Source: Methylobacterium mesophilicum
GTDB taxonomy: Bacteria; Pseudomonadota; Alphaproteobacteria; Rhizobiales; Beijerinckiaceae
DNA: 64,000 bases
Reading direction: 5' to 3'
NCBI RefSeq assembly: GCF_022179445.1
Contig: NZ_BPQU01000005.1
Span: 171,547-235,546, forward strand
Shown one piece after another: positions 9,474 through 20,554 of the stretch. How positions within the stretch are numbered: the stretch's first letter is position 1; every line of letters begins with the position of its first letter. The notes below the pieces were generated by a model that was not told the origin of the DNA, searched no databases, and worked only from the letters and a program-made list of their open reading frames with translations. A program made the translations under genes and the position numbers.

Positions 9474-9953
9474 ATGGTACGTCTACTTCTGACCGCCACC
9501 ATACTTGCTGGCGGCGCCGCAGCGCTCGTCACGCCGGCCGCAGCCCTGTCCACCAAGGATTGCTCGACCAAGTATCAGGCCGCCAAGCAGGCCGGGACGC
9601 TCAACGGCCAGAAATGGAACGACTTCCGCAAGGCGGAATGCGGGGCCGAGGCGACGAACACAACGGCCAACACGGTGCCGAACCCCGTGGCACCCGGTGC
9701 GACGAAGCCCGCGGCCCCGGCTCCCGCGCCGCAAGCCCCGGCCGCAAGGCCGACGGCGGCCCCGGCCGGGACGGCCGCCTATCCCTCCGCCGTCGATCCG
9801 AAATACGCGAGCGAATCCGCCGGGAAGGCGCGGATGCATACCTGCCTCGACAGCTACAACGCGGCCAAAGCCGCCGGGACGCTGGGCGACGCGAAATGGA
9901 TCCAGAAGGGTGGCGGCTACTACTCGGTCTGCAACAAGCGGCTGAAGGGCTGA
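9474..9953 (+). CDS. Secreted protein with duplicated cysteine-pair motif
   Basis: A 159-residue protein of unknown function. A signal peptide is clear (MVRLLLTATILAGGAAAL, then AALS with likely cleavage near residue 25). Two copies of one module flank a Pro/Ala-rich linker (about 60-105). The first has C, then Y-QAAK-QAGTL-KW and a closing C; the second has C, then Y-NAAK-AAGTL-KW and a closing C. Each module probably forms one disulfide in the periplasm. The start ATG has a GGGGGGA purine tract about 8 bp upstream. The module spacing resembles PsiF-type or other small periplasmic repeats, but I do not recognise a characterised family. Confidence 0.75.
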   Translation: MVRLLLTATILAGGAAALVTPAAALSTKDCSTKYQAAKQAGTLNGQKWNDFRKAECGAEATNTTANTVPNPVAPGATKPAAPAPAPQAPAARPTAAPAGTAAYPSAVDPKYASESAGKARMHTCLDSYNAAKAAGTLGDAKWIQKGGGYYSVCNKRLKG

Positions 9954-10069
9954 CGCAACCCGCGACCCGGGACGGGCTCGCCCGGAGGCGAAGCCCATTC
10001 TCAACCATTGGATGGCATGGTTGCCGGATGTGCGGGCCCGCGTAACCGGCCCGCGGAGTCCGCGTATCC

Positions 10070-11371
10070 ATGGCTCAGACAGCAGCGCCCGCAATCCCGG
10101 TCCCGTCGGGATTGCCCGCCGGGATCCCGCTCCTCGGGGTCATCCAGGGGCTGGCCAAGGCGCTGTTTGCCGCCTTCATCTTCTTCGCCTGCTTCGCGTT
10201 CTCGGAAACCTCGCCCTACGACGCGGTGGCGATCCCCACGATCCTGCTGTGGTTCTGCCTCGGCGTGCGCCTGCACCGTGGGGCGGTGCCGCTGCTCGCG
10301 CTGCTGCTGCTCTACCTGGTGGCGATCGTCTCGGCGCTGTTCCCGTACCTGAACGAGGAGTTCCCGGTCACCTGGACGATCCAGCTGATCTACCTCGTGA
10401 TCACCTGCATGTTTTTCGCGATGTTCTTCTCGGAGGACACGCACGCCCGCATGGAGCTGGCGCTCAAGGCCTACACGGTGAGCTGCGTGTTCTCGGCGGC
10501 GCTGGGCATCGTCGGCTACCTGCAATGGCTCGGCATCGAGGACCTGTTCTACAAGTACGACCGGGCGTCGGGCACCTTCCAGGACCCGAACGTGTTCGGC
10601 TCGTTCCTGACGCTCGGCGCGCTGTACCTGATGCACGGCCTGCTCACCGGCAGCGCCCGGCGCCCGCTCGTATCGCTGGCCGGCCTGCTGATCATCATGG
10701 CCGGCATCTTCCTGTCGTTCTCGCGCGGCTCCTGGGGCGGCAGCGTCGTCGCCGTGCTGCTGATGGTCGGCTCGGTCTATGCCGGCAGCGGCTCCGTCCG
10801 GCTGCGCCGCCGCATCGTGCTCCTGACGCTGGCCACCTTGGTGCTCGCGACGATCGCGGTGATCGGCCTCCTGTCGGTCGAGCACGTCCACAAGATGTTC
10901 GAGACCCGGGCGGCCCTGACCCAGGACTACGACCAGGGCGAGACCGGCCGTTTCGGCAACCAGGTCCGCGGGTTGGCGATGCTGCTGGAGCGCCCGTTCG
11001 GGATGGGGCCGATGCACTGGCGGCTGGTCTTCGGTCTCGAGCCGCACAACTCCTATATCGGGTCCTTCGCCAACGGCGGCTGGCTCGGCGGGGTGGTGTT
11101 CCTCGGCCTGGTCCTGGCCACCAGCTTCGTGGGCTTCCGCCTGCTGGTGCGGCCATCGCCGGTCCGGGCACATGCCCAGATCGTCTGGCCGGCCCTGCTG
11201 ATGTTCTTCCTCCAGGCGTTCCAGATCGACATCGAGAAGTGGCGCCACGTCTACATGATGCTCGGCATGGTCTGGGCGCTCGAAGCCGCGCGGTTACGCA
11301 TGCCCCGGATCGGCGACATCGGCAGCCCGCGTGATCGCACCGGGATCGCGCGCGGCGTCAGGCCCGCTTGA
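10070..11371 (+). CDS. O-antigen ligase / Wzy-type polysaccharide membrane protein
   Basis: A 433-residue polytopic membrane protein with about ten to twelve hydrophobic helices. It matches the O-antigen ligase (Wzy_C) family. The large periplasmic loop contains the conserved pattern GRFGNQVRGLAMLLERPFG followed by GMGPMHW and EPHNSYIGSFANGGWLGG, where the HNSY and small-residue turn are typical. Members join or polymerise lipid-linked saccharides on the periplasmic face. No other polysaccharide-export gene is adjacent, so the substrate cannot be named. The stop overlaps or abuts the next gene, suggesting co-transcription with the sensor kinase. Confidence 0.85.
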   Translation: MAQTAAPAIPVPSGLPAGIPLLGVIQGLAKALFAAFIFFACFAFSETSPYDAVAIPTILLWFCLGVRLHRGAVPLLALLLLYLVAIVSALFPYLNEEFPVTWTIQLIYLVITCMFFAMFFSEDTHARMELALKAYTVSCVFSAALGIVGYLQWLGIEDLFYKYDRASGTFQDPNVFGSFLTLGALYLMHGLLTGSARRPLVSLAGLLIIMAGIFLSFSRGSWGGSVVAVLLMVGSVYAGSGSVRLRRRIVLLTLATLVLATIAVIGLLSVEHVHKMFETRAALTQDYDQGETGRFGNQVRGLAMLLERPFGMGPMHWRLVFGLEPHNSYIGSFANGGWLGGVVFLGLVLATSFVGFRLLVRPSPVRAHAQIVWPALLMFFLQAFQIDIEKWRHVYMMLGMVWALEAARLRMPRIGDIGSPRDRTGIARGVRPA

Positions 11372-11451
11372 AACACGGTCGCAGCCGGGTCATCGCTCCT
11401 GCGAGGACGCTGGCGATTGCCGAACGGCATATCCGCTCCCGGAGACGGTCG

Positions 11452-14775
<3,324 letters not shown>

Positions 14776-14782
14776 ACCGGTT

Positions 14783-15088
14783 CTACGGCTCCTCGGCGTC
14801 CGATAGCGGATCGCCGGTCCAAGTGGTCGCGAAGGCCGCGAGCTGGCGGGCATCCGCGAAGGCGGCCACGCTCACGTCGCGCTCGGCCGGCATTGCCCCC
14901 GGATAGGGGGCGAGCAGGACCCGCACCCGGGCGAGGCGGCCGCCCGGGGCGTTCGCGTCGATCCAGGCCTGCGCCTCGGGGGTTAGGCGATCCGGGCCGT
15001 CGAGGGCGCGGGCGTCGGCGCGCAGCACGACCACGTAGGTGCCGAGGCTCGGATCGGCCTGCTGCACCGCTTTGACGATATCGATCAC
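14783..15088 (-). CDS. Hypothetical protein, coupled to an EthD-family gene
   Basis: A 101-residue protein that I do not recognise. It has no signal peptide or transmembrane segment, begins MIDIVKAVQQADP, and has mixed alpha/beta composition with an acidic end. Its GTG start overlaps the TGA of the upstream EthD-family gene (GTGA), so the two are very likely translated together and may share a process. It converges with the hybrid kinase gene, leaving only seven bases between stops. Confidence 0.6.
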   Translation of the reverse strand: MIDIVKAVQQADPSLGTYVVVLRADARALDGPDRLTPEAQAWIDANAPGGRLARVRVLLAPYPGAMPAERDVSVAAFADARQLAAFATTWTGDPLSDAEEP

Positions 15089-15396
15089 GGGCTCTCCGCA
15101 AAGTCGTTGATCTGAACCTGGGCCTGCGCCGGGGTGAAGTTCGGGATGTCGGCGAAGATCTCCTCGCCGTGGGCCGCCACGGCCTTCTTGAACGCGTCGG
15201 CCGACTCGAAGGTCAGCAGCGCCATCACCTGGAACGGGGCCGGGCCGCCGTCCGGGGTGCCGGCACCCTTGACCACCTTCGCTTCGTGGAGGCCCAGCGA
15301 CGACCAGCGCTCGCGCACCAGCGGCATGTGGTGCCCGAGATAGTAGCCCATGTCGAAGTTCGGGCCGGTCGGATACATCACGCTCACGAGGATCAT
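15085..15396 (-). CDS. EthD family reductase-like small protein
   Basis: A 103-residue dimeric alpha/beta-barrel (ferredoxin-like) protein of the EthD family. Diagnostic segments are MILVSVMYPTGPNFDMGYYL at the start, the HHMPLVRERW helix, and VMALLTFESADAFKKAV. EthD was first seen in the ethyl tert-butyl ether degradation locus; most homologues have no known reaction. The start at 15396 has AGGAAGG about seven bases upstream, which fixes it over a longer in-frame reading. The 5' untranslated region is one copy of a 46-bp direct repeat found again about 1 kb away. Confidence 0.85.
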   Translation of the reverse strand: MILVSVMYPTGPNFDMGYYLGHHMPLVRERWSSLGLHEAKVVKGAGTPDGGPAPFQVMALLTFESADAFKKAVAAHGEEIFADIPNFTPAQAQVQINDFAESP

Positions 15397-15400
15397 AGGG

Positions 15401-15447
15401 CGTCCTTCCTGTTGCGGCCCCCGTGTCGCCGGGGTGCCGGTGGATCC
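15401..15447. repeat. 46-bp repeat, copy 1
   Basis: This segment matches 16476-16521 at about 43 of 46 positions in the same orientation. It covers the leader and ribosome-binding site of the EthD-family gene on the minus strand. The shared core includes TTGCGGCCCCCGTGTCGCC. Confidence 0.6.
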
Positions 15448-15802
15448 GGGCGCATCATTCCGAGCGGGCGATGCCGGCTTTCGGAAAACGATGATGCCGT
15501 GTTGACGGCTTAGAGCATGTTCCGACGACGTTGGCGCCGGTTCGGCTGAGAAAATGCGGCCCCCCTCGAATACCCGCGCGAAATTCATCTGCCCGTGAAC
15601 GGCTTTTGCTCCGAGAGCGACCGGATCATAAGCACGGTGCTATGATGCCGGCGAGGGCTTCGTTCAAAGCGGTTGTCCCAAACGTCACGCCGGCTGCTGC
15701 TTGGCCCGCGGTAAGTCCGGCCGCGACAGGCGCCCGGGCGAACGCGTCGAGCGTGAGGACAGACCGGATCGCTGGCCCCCTTTTTCACTGTTCAGGGATC
15801 GA
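15448..15802. other. Intergenic stretch without a recognised gene
   Basis: With copy 1 of the 46-bp repeat this makes a 406-bp gap between the EthD start and the antitoxin stop. I see only poorly supported short ORFs, no tRNA, and no convincing promoter. A GC-rich stretch runs toward the antitoxin stop and ends in CCCCCTTTTTC near 15776 without a clear stem. Confidence 0.5.
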
Positions 15803-16084
15803 TCACGCCGCCACGGCGAGGCGCACACCCAGGGCTTTCAGGACGCGCAACAAGGTGTCCAGCGTCGGATTGCCGTTGTCGCTGAAGGCTTTGTACAGCG
15901 CCTCGCGGCTGATGCCCGTCTCGCGGGCCAGTGCCGACATGCCGTGCGAGCGGGCAATCGTGTTCAACGCGCCCAGCAATTCCTCCGGAGTCCCGTCCTC
16001 GAGATAGGCATCGAGATAGGCTGCGATGTCGGCCGGGGTTTTCAGGACTTCGGCCGCATCCCAGGGCTTGGTCTCTATCGCCAT
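15803..16084 (-). CDS. HTH antitoxin of HigBA-type module (HigA-like)
   Basis: A 93-residue antitoxin with an XRE/Cro helix-turn-helix at its C-terminal half (ALARETGISREALYKAFSDN, about residues 52-71, then PTLDTLLRVLKALGV). The N-terminal half begins MAIETKPWDAAEVLKTPADI, typical of the addiction-module antidote family that pairs with RelE-fold toxins. It follows the toxin gene by two bases, so toxin comes first as in HigBA. It probably neutralises the toxin and represses the operon through the palindrome upstream of the toxin. The ATG at 16084 is preferred to a longer reading because the domain starts there. Confidence 0.88.
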   Translation of the reverse strand: MAIETKPWDAAEVLKTPADIAAYLDAYLEDGTPEELLGALNTIARSHGMSALARETGISREALYKAFSDNGNPTLDTLLRVLKALGVRLAVAA

Positions 16085-16086
16085 TG

Positions 16087-16377
16087 TCAAACCTCCCGCG
16101 CCATAGTCTTGGCCCGTTCGATGTCCTGCGCCTGCGAGCCCTTGTCGCCGCCGCACAGCAGGATCACGACGACATCACCGCGCAGAGTGTAATAAACTCG
16201 GTATCCCGGCCCGAAAGAGAACCGCAATTCGCTGACGCCATCGCCGACGGACTTGGCATCGCCGAGGTTGCCCTGAGCGATACGGTCGATCCGCTTGGTG
16301 ATCCGCGCCCGCGCCTGGACATCCCGCAAAGCGTTCAGCCAAGCGATGAATTCGCCGGTGCGGCGCACCTGGAACAT
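16087..16377 (-). CDS. RelE/HigB-family toxin
   Basis: A 96-residue ribosome-dependent mRNA endonuclease-type toxin (phage Gp49/HigB-like). Landmarks are MFQVRRTGEFIAWLNALRD at the start, RITKRIDRIAQGNLGDAKSV, and the core strand ELRFSFGPGYRVYYTLRGD. The lysine in GGDKGSQAQDIERAK is a usual C-terminal family feature. It is the promoter-proximal gene of the pair. A 12-bp perfect inverted repeat lies 22 bp before its ATG and is a likely autoregulatory operator. Confidence 0.88.
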   Translation of the reverse strand: MFQVRRTGEFIAWLNALRDVQARARITKRIDRIAQGNLGDAKSVGDGVSELRFSFGPGYRVYYTLRGDVVVILLCGGDKGSQAQDIERAKTMAREV

Positions 16378-16399
16378 GTTAGGTCTCGTGACCCAGAAA

Positions 16400-16435
16400 G
16401 CGGCGGAATGTCAACTATAATTCACATTCCGCCGC
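16400..16435 (-). promoter_or_regulatory. Inverted repeat upstream of higBA, probable operator
   Basis: Perfect 12-bp arms GCGGCGGAATGT (16400-16411) and ACATTCCGCCGC (16424-16435) surround an A+T-rich 12-base spacer. On the minus strand a TTGACA hexamer spans the spacer/arm junction, so a protein bound here would block transcription of the toxin gene. It could instead act as a terminator for the upstream NADH dehydrogenase, but it lacks a T-run. Confidence 0.5.
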
Positions 16436-16475
16436 CTAGGACGCGTTCGAGATCCACGCGATTCCAGCGACCGTT

Positions 16476-16521
16476 CGTCCTTCCTCTTGCGGCCCCCGTG
16501 TCGCCTGGGTGCCGGTGGACC
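16476..16521. repeat. 46-bp repeat, copy 2
   Basis: Second copy of the repeat seen at 15401-15447, same orientation, three or so mismatches. It abuts the stop of the NDH-2 gene. Copy 1 carries a functional ribosome-binding site; here the GAGGAAGG is kept but no gene follows. Confidence 0.6.
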
Positions 16522-17859
16522 TCAATGCAGCTTCACCCGTGATTCGGTACGGCGAGTGAGCGCCCGGGCCAGGGCGTCGAGCGCCGTCTTGACGCTGCCG
16601 TGCAGGGCACGCTCGTGCATCTTGTAGAGCGAGCGGTACATCATCCGGGCGAACAGTCCGGCGATCAGCATGTTCTTGCCCCGGACGAAGCCCATCAGGC
16701 TCCCCACCGTGGAGTATTCCCCGAGCGAGACCAGCGAGCCGAAATCCTTGTACTTGAACGGCTTCAGGGGCTTGCCGTCGATCTTGGCCTGGATCTGGCC
16801 GATCAGGTGGCTGGCCTGCTGGTGGGCCGCCTGCGCCCGGGGCGGCACCGGCGTATCCGAGCCGGCCTCGACCAGGTAGGCGCAGTCGCCCATCGCGAAG
16901 ATGTCCGGGTCGCGGGTGGTCTGCAGGGTCGGGGCGACCACCAGCTGGTTGGTCCGGGTGGTCTCGAGCCCGCCGATGCCCTGCAGGAACGGCGGCGCCT
17001 TCACGCCGGCCGCCCAGACCACCAGCTCCGACGGGATGAAGGTGCCGTCGGCCAGCTGCACGCCGTCCGCACGCACCTCTGTCACCCGCGCCTTCACGCG
17101 AACGTCCACCCCGATCTTGTTGAGGAGCTGCATCACCTCCACCGAGAGGCGCTGCGGCACCGCCGGCAGGATCCGTTCGGCCGCCTCGACCAGGGTGATC
17201 CGGATGTCCTTGCCCGGGTCGATCCGGTCGAGGCCGGTGGCGACAACGTGGCGGAAGGTCCGGTGCAACTCGGCCGCGAGTTCGGTGCCGGTGGCGCCGG
17301 CCCCGATCACCGTGACGTGGAGCTGGCCGGGCCGGACCGGGCCGGCCTGCGTGTGGGCCCGCAGGGACGCGTTGACCAGGCGCTGGTGGAAGCGCACCGC
17401 TTGGTCCTGGGTGTCCAACGCGATGGCGTGCTCGGCGACGCCCGGCGTCCCGAAATCGTTGGTGGTCGAGCCGACCGCCATCACCAGGGTGTCGTAGGGC
17501 ACCGAGCGCTCCGGCGTGACCTCGCGGCCCTCGGGATCGTGGCTCGCTGCGAGCCGGATCGTGCGCGCCTCCCGGTCGAGCCCGGTCATGCTGCCGATTC
17601 GGTATCGGAACCCATGCTTGTGGGCGTGGTGCAGGTAATCGACCGCGTGGTGGCCGATATCGAGGCTGCCGGCCGCGACCTCGTGGAGCAGCGGCTTCCA
17701 GATATGCGTGCGGGCGCGGTCGACCAGGGTGACGTGCGCGCGCTTGCCGCGTCCCAGCTTGTCGCCGAGCTTCGTCACCAACTGGAGCCCGGCGGCCCCG
17801 CCGCCGACCACGACGACGCGATGCAGGCCGGACTCGTTCTCGTCGGGTACCATCGACAC
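16522..17859 (-). CDS. ndh: Type II NADH dehydrogenase (NDH-2)
   Basis: A 445-residue flavoprotein that oxidises NADH and reduces quinone without pumping protons. The first Rossmann motif HRVVVVGGGAAGLQLVTKLG (about residues 13-32) binds FAD. A second nucleotide fold, VTVIGAGATGTELAAELHR (about 175-193), binds NADH. FAMGDCAYL near 305 is the second FAD-contact motif. The C-terminal part carries the amphipathic membrane-binding region. Length fits bacterial Ndh (about 430-440). It appears monocistronic, with another in-frame ATG two codons in. Some related proteins are annotated only as FAD-dependent oxidoreductases. Confidence 0.9.
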   Translation of the reverse strand: MSMVPDENESGLHRVVVVGGGAAGLQLVTKLGDKLGRGKRAHVTLVDRARTHIWKPLLHEVAAGSLDIGHHAVDYLHHAHKHGFRYRIGSMTGLDREARTIRLAASHDPEGREVTPERSVPYDTLVMAVGSTTNDFGTPGVAEHAIALDTQDQAVRFHQRLVNASLRAHTQAGPVRPGQLHVTVIGAGATGTELAAELHRTFRHVVATGLDRIDPGKDIRITLVEAAERILPAVPQRLSVEVMQLLNKIGVDVRVKARVTEVRADGVQLADGTFIPSELVVWAAGVKAPPFLQGIGGLETTRTNQLVVAPTLQTTRDPDIFAMGDCAYLVEAGSDTPVPPRAQAAHQQASHLIGQIQAKIDGKPLKPFKYKDFGSLVSLGEYSTVGSLMGFVRGKNMLIAGLFARMMYRSLYKMHERALHGSVKTALDALARALTRRTESRVKLH

Positions 17860-17976
17860 CCTTTCTCCCCACGGGTCGGGATTGACGCCCCGGCCGGATT
17901 AAACGCCTCGGAGGTCCGCTTGCCACATCTGCCGGCCGAGCGCACGCGTGACCAGAGCACGCGCGGGCGTCGCCGG

Positions 17977-18624
17977 TCAGGCGGCGGGGGCGCCGGGCTG
18001 GCGCAGGGGATGCGCCTCGGCGACCGCCGGCAGGGCGAGGCAGGCCTCGGCGATCCGGGCGACCGTCGGGTAGGCGGCCGTGTCGATCCCGAAGATGCCG
18101 GTCCCGACCCAGAGGCTGACGAGGCACAGGTCGGCATGGCTCACCGTGTCGCCCTGGCAGAAGCGGCCGGTCCCGTCCTCGGTGGCGAGTCGGGTCTCGA
18201 GGGTCGTCAGGCCGGTCTCGAACGCGTTGCGCAGGAAGGCCAGCATCCGCTCCCGGGGCAGCCCGTACTCCTCCATCAGGAACGTGCGGACGCGGGGCAC
18301 GTAAAGCGGGTGGGTGTCGCAGGCCACGACCTGGGCGAGGGAGCGTGCCCGGGCCCGCGCCCGCGGCTCGTCCGGCAGCAGGCGAACGCCGCCCCGCGTC
18401 TCCTCCAGGTAATCGAGGATCGCCAGGGATTGGGTCAGCGGCGGCCCGTCCCCGTCGAACAGGGCCGGCACCGCACCCTGCGGGTTGATCCTGCGGAACT
18501 CGGGCTTGTGCTGGTCGCCGGCGTCGAGGTCGATGAAGGTCTCCTCGTAGGCGAGGCCCTTCAGCTTCAGGGCGATCCGGACCCGGAAGGCCGCGGCGGA
18601 GCGCCAGTTGCCGTACATGTGCAT
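17977..18624 (-). CDS. Glutathione S-transferase, zeta-like (maleylacetoacetate isomerase type)
   Basis: A 215-residue cytosolic GST. The thioredoxin-fold N-terminus reads MYGNWRSAAAFRVRIALKLKG. The SAAAFR segment corresponds to the SSCxxR/SSAAYR signature of zeta GSTs, where Ser activates glutathione. INPQGAVPAL and the glutathione-contact TQSLAILDYLEE follow at about 55-80. The C-terminal helical domain holds the N-cap motif SHADLCLVSLW. Zeta GSTs isomerise maleylacetoacetate in tyrosine breakdown, but no tyrosine-pathway gene is nearby, so the substrate is open. I use the ATG at 18624; a longer reading adds 12 residues before the fold. Confidence 0.85.
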   Translation of the reverse strand: MHMYGNWRSAAAFRVRIALKLKGLAYEETFIDLDAGDQHKPEFRRINPQGAVPALFDGDGPPLTQSLAILDYLEETRGGVRLLPDEPRARARARSLAQVVACDTHPLYVPRVRTFLMEEYGLPRERMLAFLRNAFETGLTTLETRLATEDGTGRFCQGDTVSHADLCLVSLWVGTGIFGIDTAAYPTVARIAEACLALPAVAEAHPLRQPGAPAA

Positions 18625-18782
18625 GGGTGGGGTTCCGAACTGCGGTGCCTTCGGCGCCACTGACGCGCGAAGACACCGCGATTCGTCGCCTGCGGCAAGT
18701 CACGTCGGCCGGGACGGGCCGGCGCCGCGTCGCTACACCACCGATCGCACGGCGCTACGATCCTCCGACGGCAGGGCCGCCG

Positions 18783-19703
18783 CTACGAGCCGGGCGCCCG
18801 CTGTTCGCCCACCGATGCCCGCAGCGATGCACCGGTCTTGCGCTTACCTTTGCGCTTGACGTTGTGGGGATAGGGCAGGCTGTCGGAATAAGGCAGCGTC
18901 ACGGGAATTTTTGACGTGTCGTCGGCGACCACGTCGTGCGATCCCGCCGACACGGACCGCAACTCGTCGTATCGCGGCAGTGCCGGGCGCACGATGTCAT
19001 GGCCGGCGACACACCACCGCGCCGCCGCCGCGGCATGGATCCGGGCCGTGTGCAGGACCGGGACCGCATGCGGTTTGTTGAACGCCAGGGCGATCTCCGA
19101 TGAGGCGACGACGATTCCGTCGACGTTCTGCGCTTCGAAGTCCGTCATGATCTGGTTGTAAGTTTCGAGTTCGAGCGCCGTGCACTCGCCGTTGTAGATC
19201 CGATTGCAGACTGAGTAGTCGATGTTGACCCACAGGTTCTGGTTTGGAAGCACCACATCCACGTCGTGATGTCCGCGGATCAGATCCCCGTAATAGGAGT
19301 TGCTCATCGTCACGGAAGTGCCGATGAAGCCGACCTTCTTCAGGGACAGCCGCCGGATCTCCTCGATCAAGGCGTCCCGGATGTGCAGCACCGGCACGGC
19401 GAGATGGACCGACTCCCGCTCGAGAACGCAGTGAAGGGTGTCGCTGGTGATCATCAGCCCGTCGACGCCCTCCAGCAGAAGATTGGCTACGGCTTCCTCG
19501 ATCTGATGGGCGATCGCGGGCCAGCCGTCCTGCGAGAGGAGATGAACGATCGTATCCGGATCGAAGCTCCACGTGATAAGGTTTGCGGTGGCGCGATTGC
19601 AGGTCAGATCGAGAACTTCACGGTTGATCAGATTGTGATCTCTGATCGTCGAAGGACGGCTCAATCCCCCGAGGACGCCTAATTTTCTAGAGACGGAAAT
19701 CAT
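18783..19703 (-). CDS. Aspartate/glutamate racemase-like protein lacking both catalytic cysteines
   Basis: A 306-residue Asp/Glu racemase-fold protein (about 60-70 residues longer than the family norm at the C-terminus). The opening KLGVLGGLSRPST and the KKVGFIGTSVTMSNSYYGDL segment match the family. The first catalytic motif, normally C-T-N-T-M-H, reads T-S-D-T-L-H (Thr86). The second, normally G-C-T-E, reads A-S-S-E (Ser201). Both thiols of the two-base mechanism are therefore replaced. The C-terminal tail is rich in Lys/Arg. Start chosen at the ATG with GGGGGAG seven bases upstream, since that site falls inside the longer reading. Base composition is less G+C-rich than neighbours, which hints at transfer. 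Enzymatic role unknown. Confidence 0.8.
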   Translation of the reverse strand: MISVSRKLGVLGGLSRPSTIRDHNLINREVLDLTCNRATANLITWSFDPDTIVHLLSQDGWPAIAHQIEEAVANLLLEGVDGLMITSDTLHCVLERESVHLAVPVLHIRDALIEEIRRLSLKKVGFIGTSVTMSNSYYGDLIRGHHDVDVVLPNQNLWVNIDYSVCNRIYNGECTALELETYNQIMTDFEAQNVDGIVVASSEIALAFNKPHAVPVLHTARIHAAAAARWCVAGHDIVRPALPRYDELRSVSAGSHDVVADDTSKIPVTLPYSDSLPYPHNVKRKGKRKTGASLRASVGEQRAPGS

Positions 19704-20554
19704 CTTGCGCTCCCCCATTCAGCGTCATGACGATGTGTCCGCCATCCGGGATACACTTCAACCTGGATGCGCTGGAACATGTGCGGAGCATCGCCCGTTC
19801 TGTGCTCGATCCCGGGCGGTGCTGATGACTTGCGAGAGGGGTGTTGGACGCGAATAGGATCGATGTTCGAGCCCGGACGCTGTTCGTCCAGGTTCGATAG
19901 GTCTGATCGCCGAACGAAGACCTCGACCCGATTCGCGCGCAAAACTCCCGCTCGGATTGTCGTTTCGGAACCGGGACAGGATCTCGGCTTCTATGTCGGC
20001 GCGAGAAAGACTGCCTATCGTGTCAGTCTGCGACGAGTCGTAACGAACGATAACGCTCCGGCTTTTTCACAGTGATCTCGTCGAAAGAAAAGTCAAAGAC
20101 TTTATGGCTGGCAATGCCAATATTTTTGATACGGAGAAGGACTAATTTTTCCTCGTTTGGCATGCGGCTTGAACGATGGGCATCGGCGGGATTCAGTCTT
20201 GGCCCCATCCCACGCAGCTGAGCCAAGACGTCACCTGAACTATCGGTCTATTTCAAAATTCCGTGATCGAAATTATTGCGCCGGCAACCTTAGAATAGTT
20301 TTATTCCAAAGAGGAAATGCCGCGTCGCGTTGGTTGATTGCCTGGAGGCCGTGCCGATGCGGTTCGCTTCCCACCGTGCCAGGGACGATCCGATCGCCGG
20401 ATCGACGGGCGCGGTGATCGAGGGGCGCGGACAGATGCGGCGTTCCCGGAGAGGTTTCCGCCCCGGCCGGGGGCGCCCGAGGCGGCAGCCCGAGGGGGGC
20501 GACAAGTCCGGCCCGCCGGCCCATATCGGGTGACCGTCCCGGAGAGCGCTCACG
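19704..20554. other. 851-bp A+T-richer stretch without a convincing gene
   Basis: Composition drops well below the window average, with tracts such as TTTTCACAG and AATATTTTTGATAC. Small ORFs exist on both strands (for example 19767-20075 plus and 20023-20163 minus, the latter having K/E-rich protein-like composition), but none has a good ribosome-binding site or a recognisable domain. It probably holds the racemase-like gene's promoter plus decayed DNA. From about 20340 the composition returns to normal before moaB. Confidence 0.5.

Noticed and set aside
19570..19583. CTCCACGTGATAAG as a second parS site
   Set aside because: Only the CCACGTGA core matches; the flanks required for ParB binding are wrong.
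19767..20075. Plus-strand 102-residue ORF
   Set aside because: Weak start context, Cys/Arg-rich random composition, and no recognisable family.
20023..20163. Minus-strand 46-residue ORF with K/E-rich, protein-like composition
   Set aside because: No ribosome-binding site or known domain; kept only as a possible gene remnant in the A+T-richer patch.
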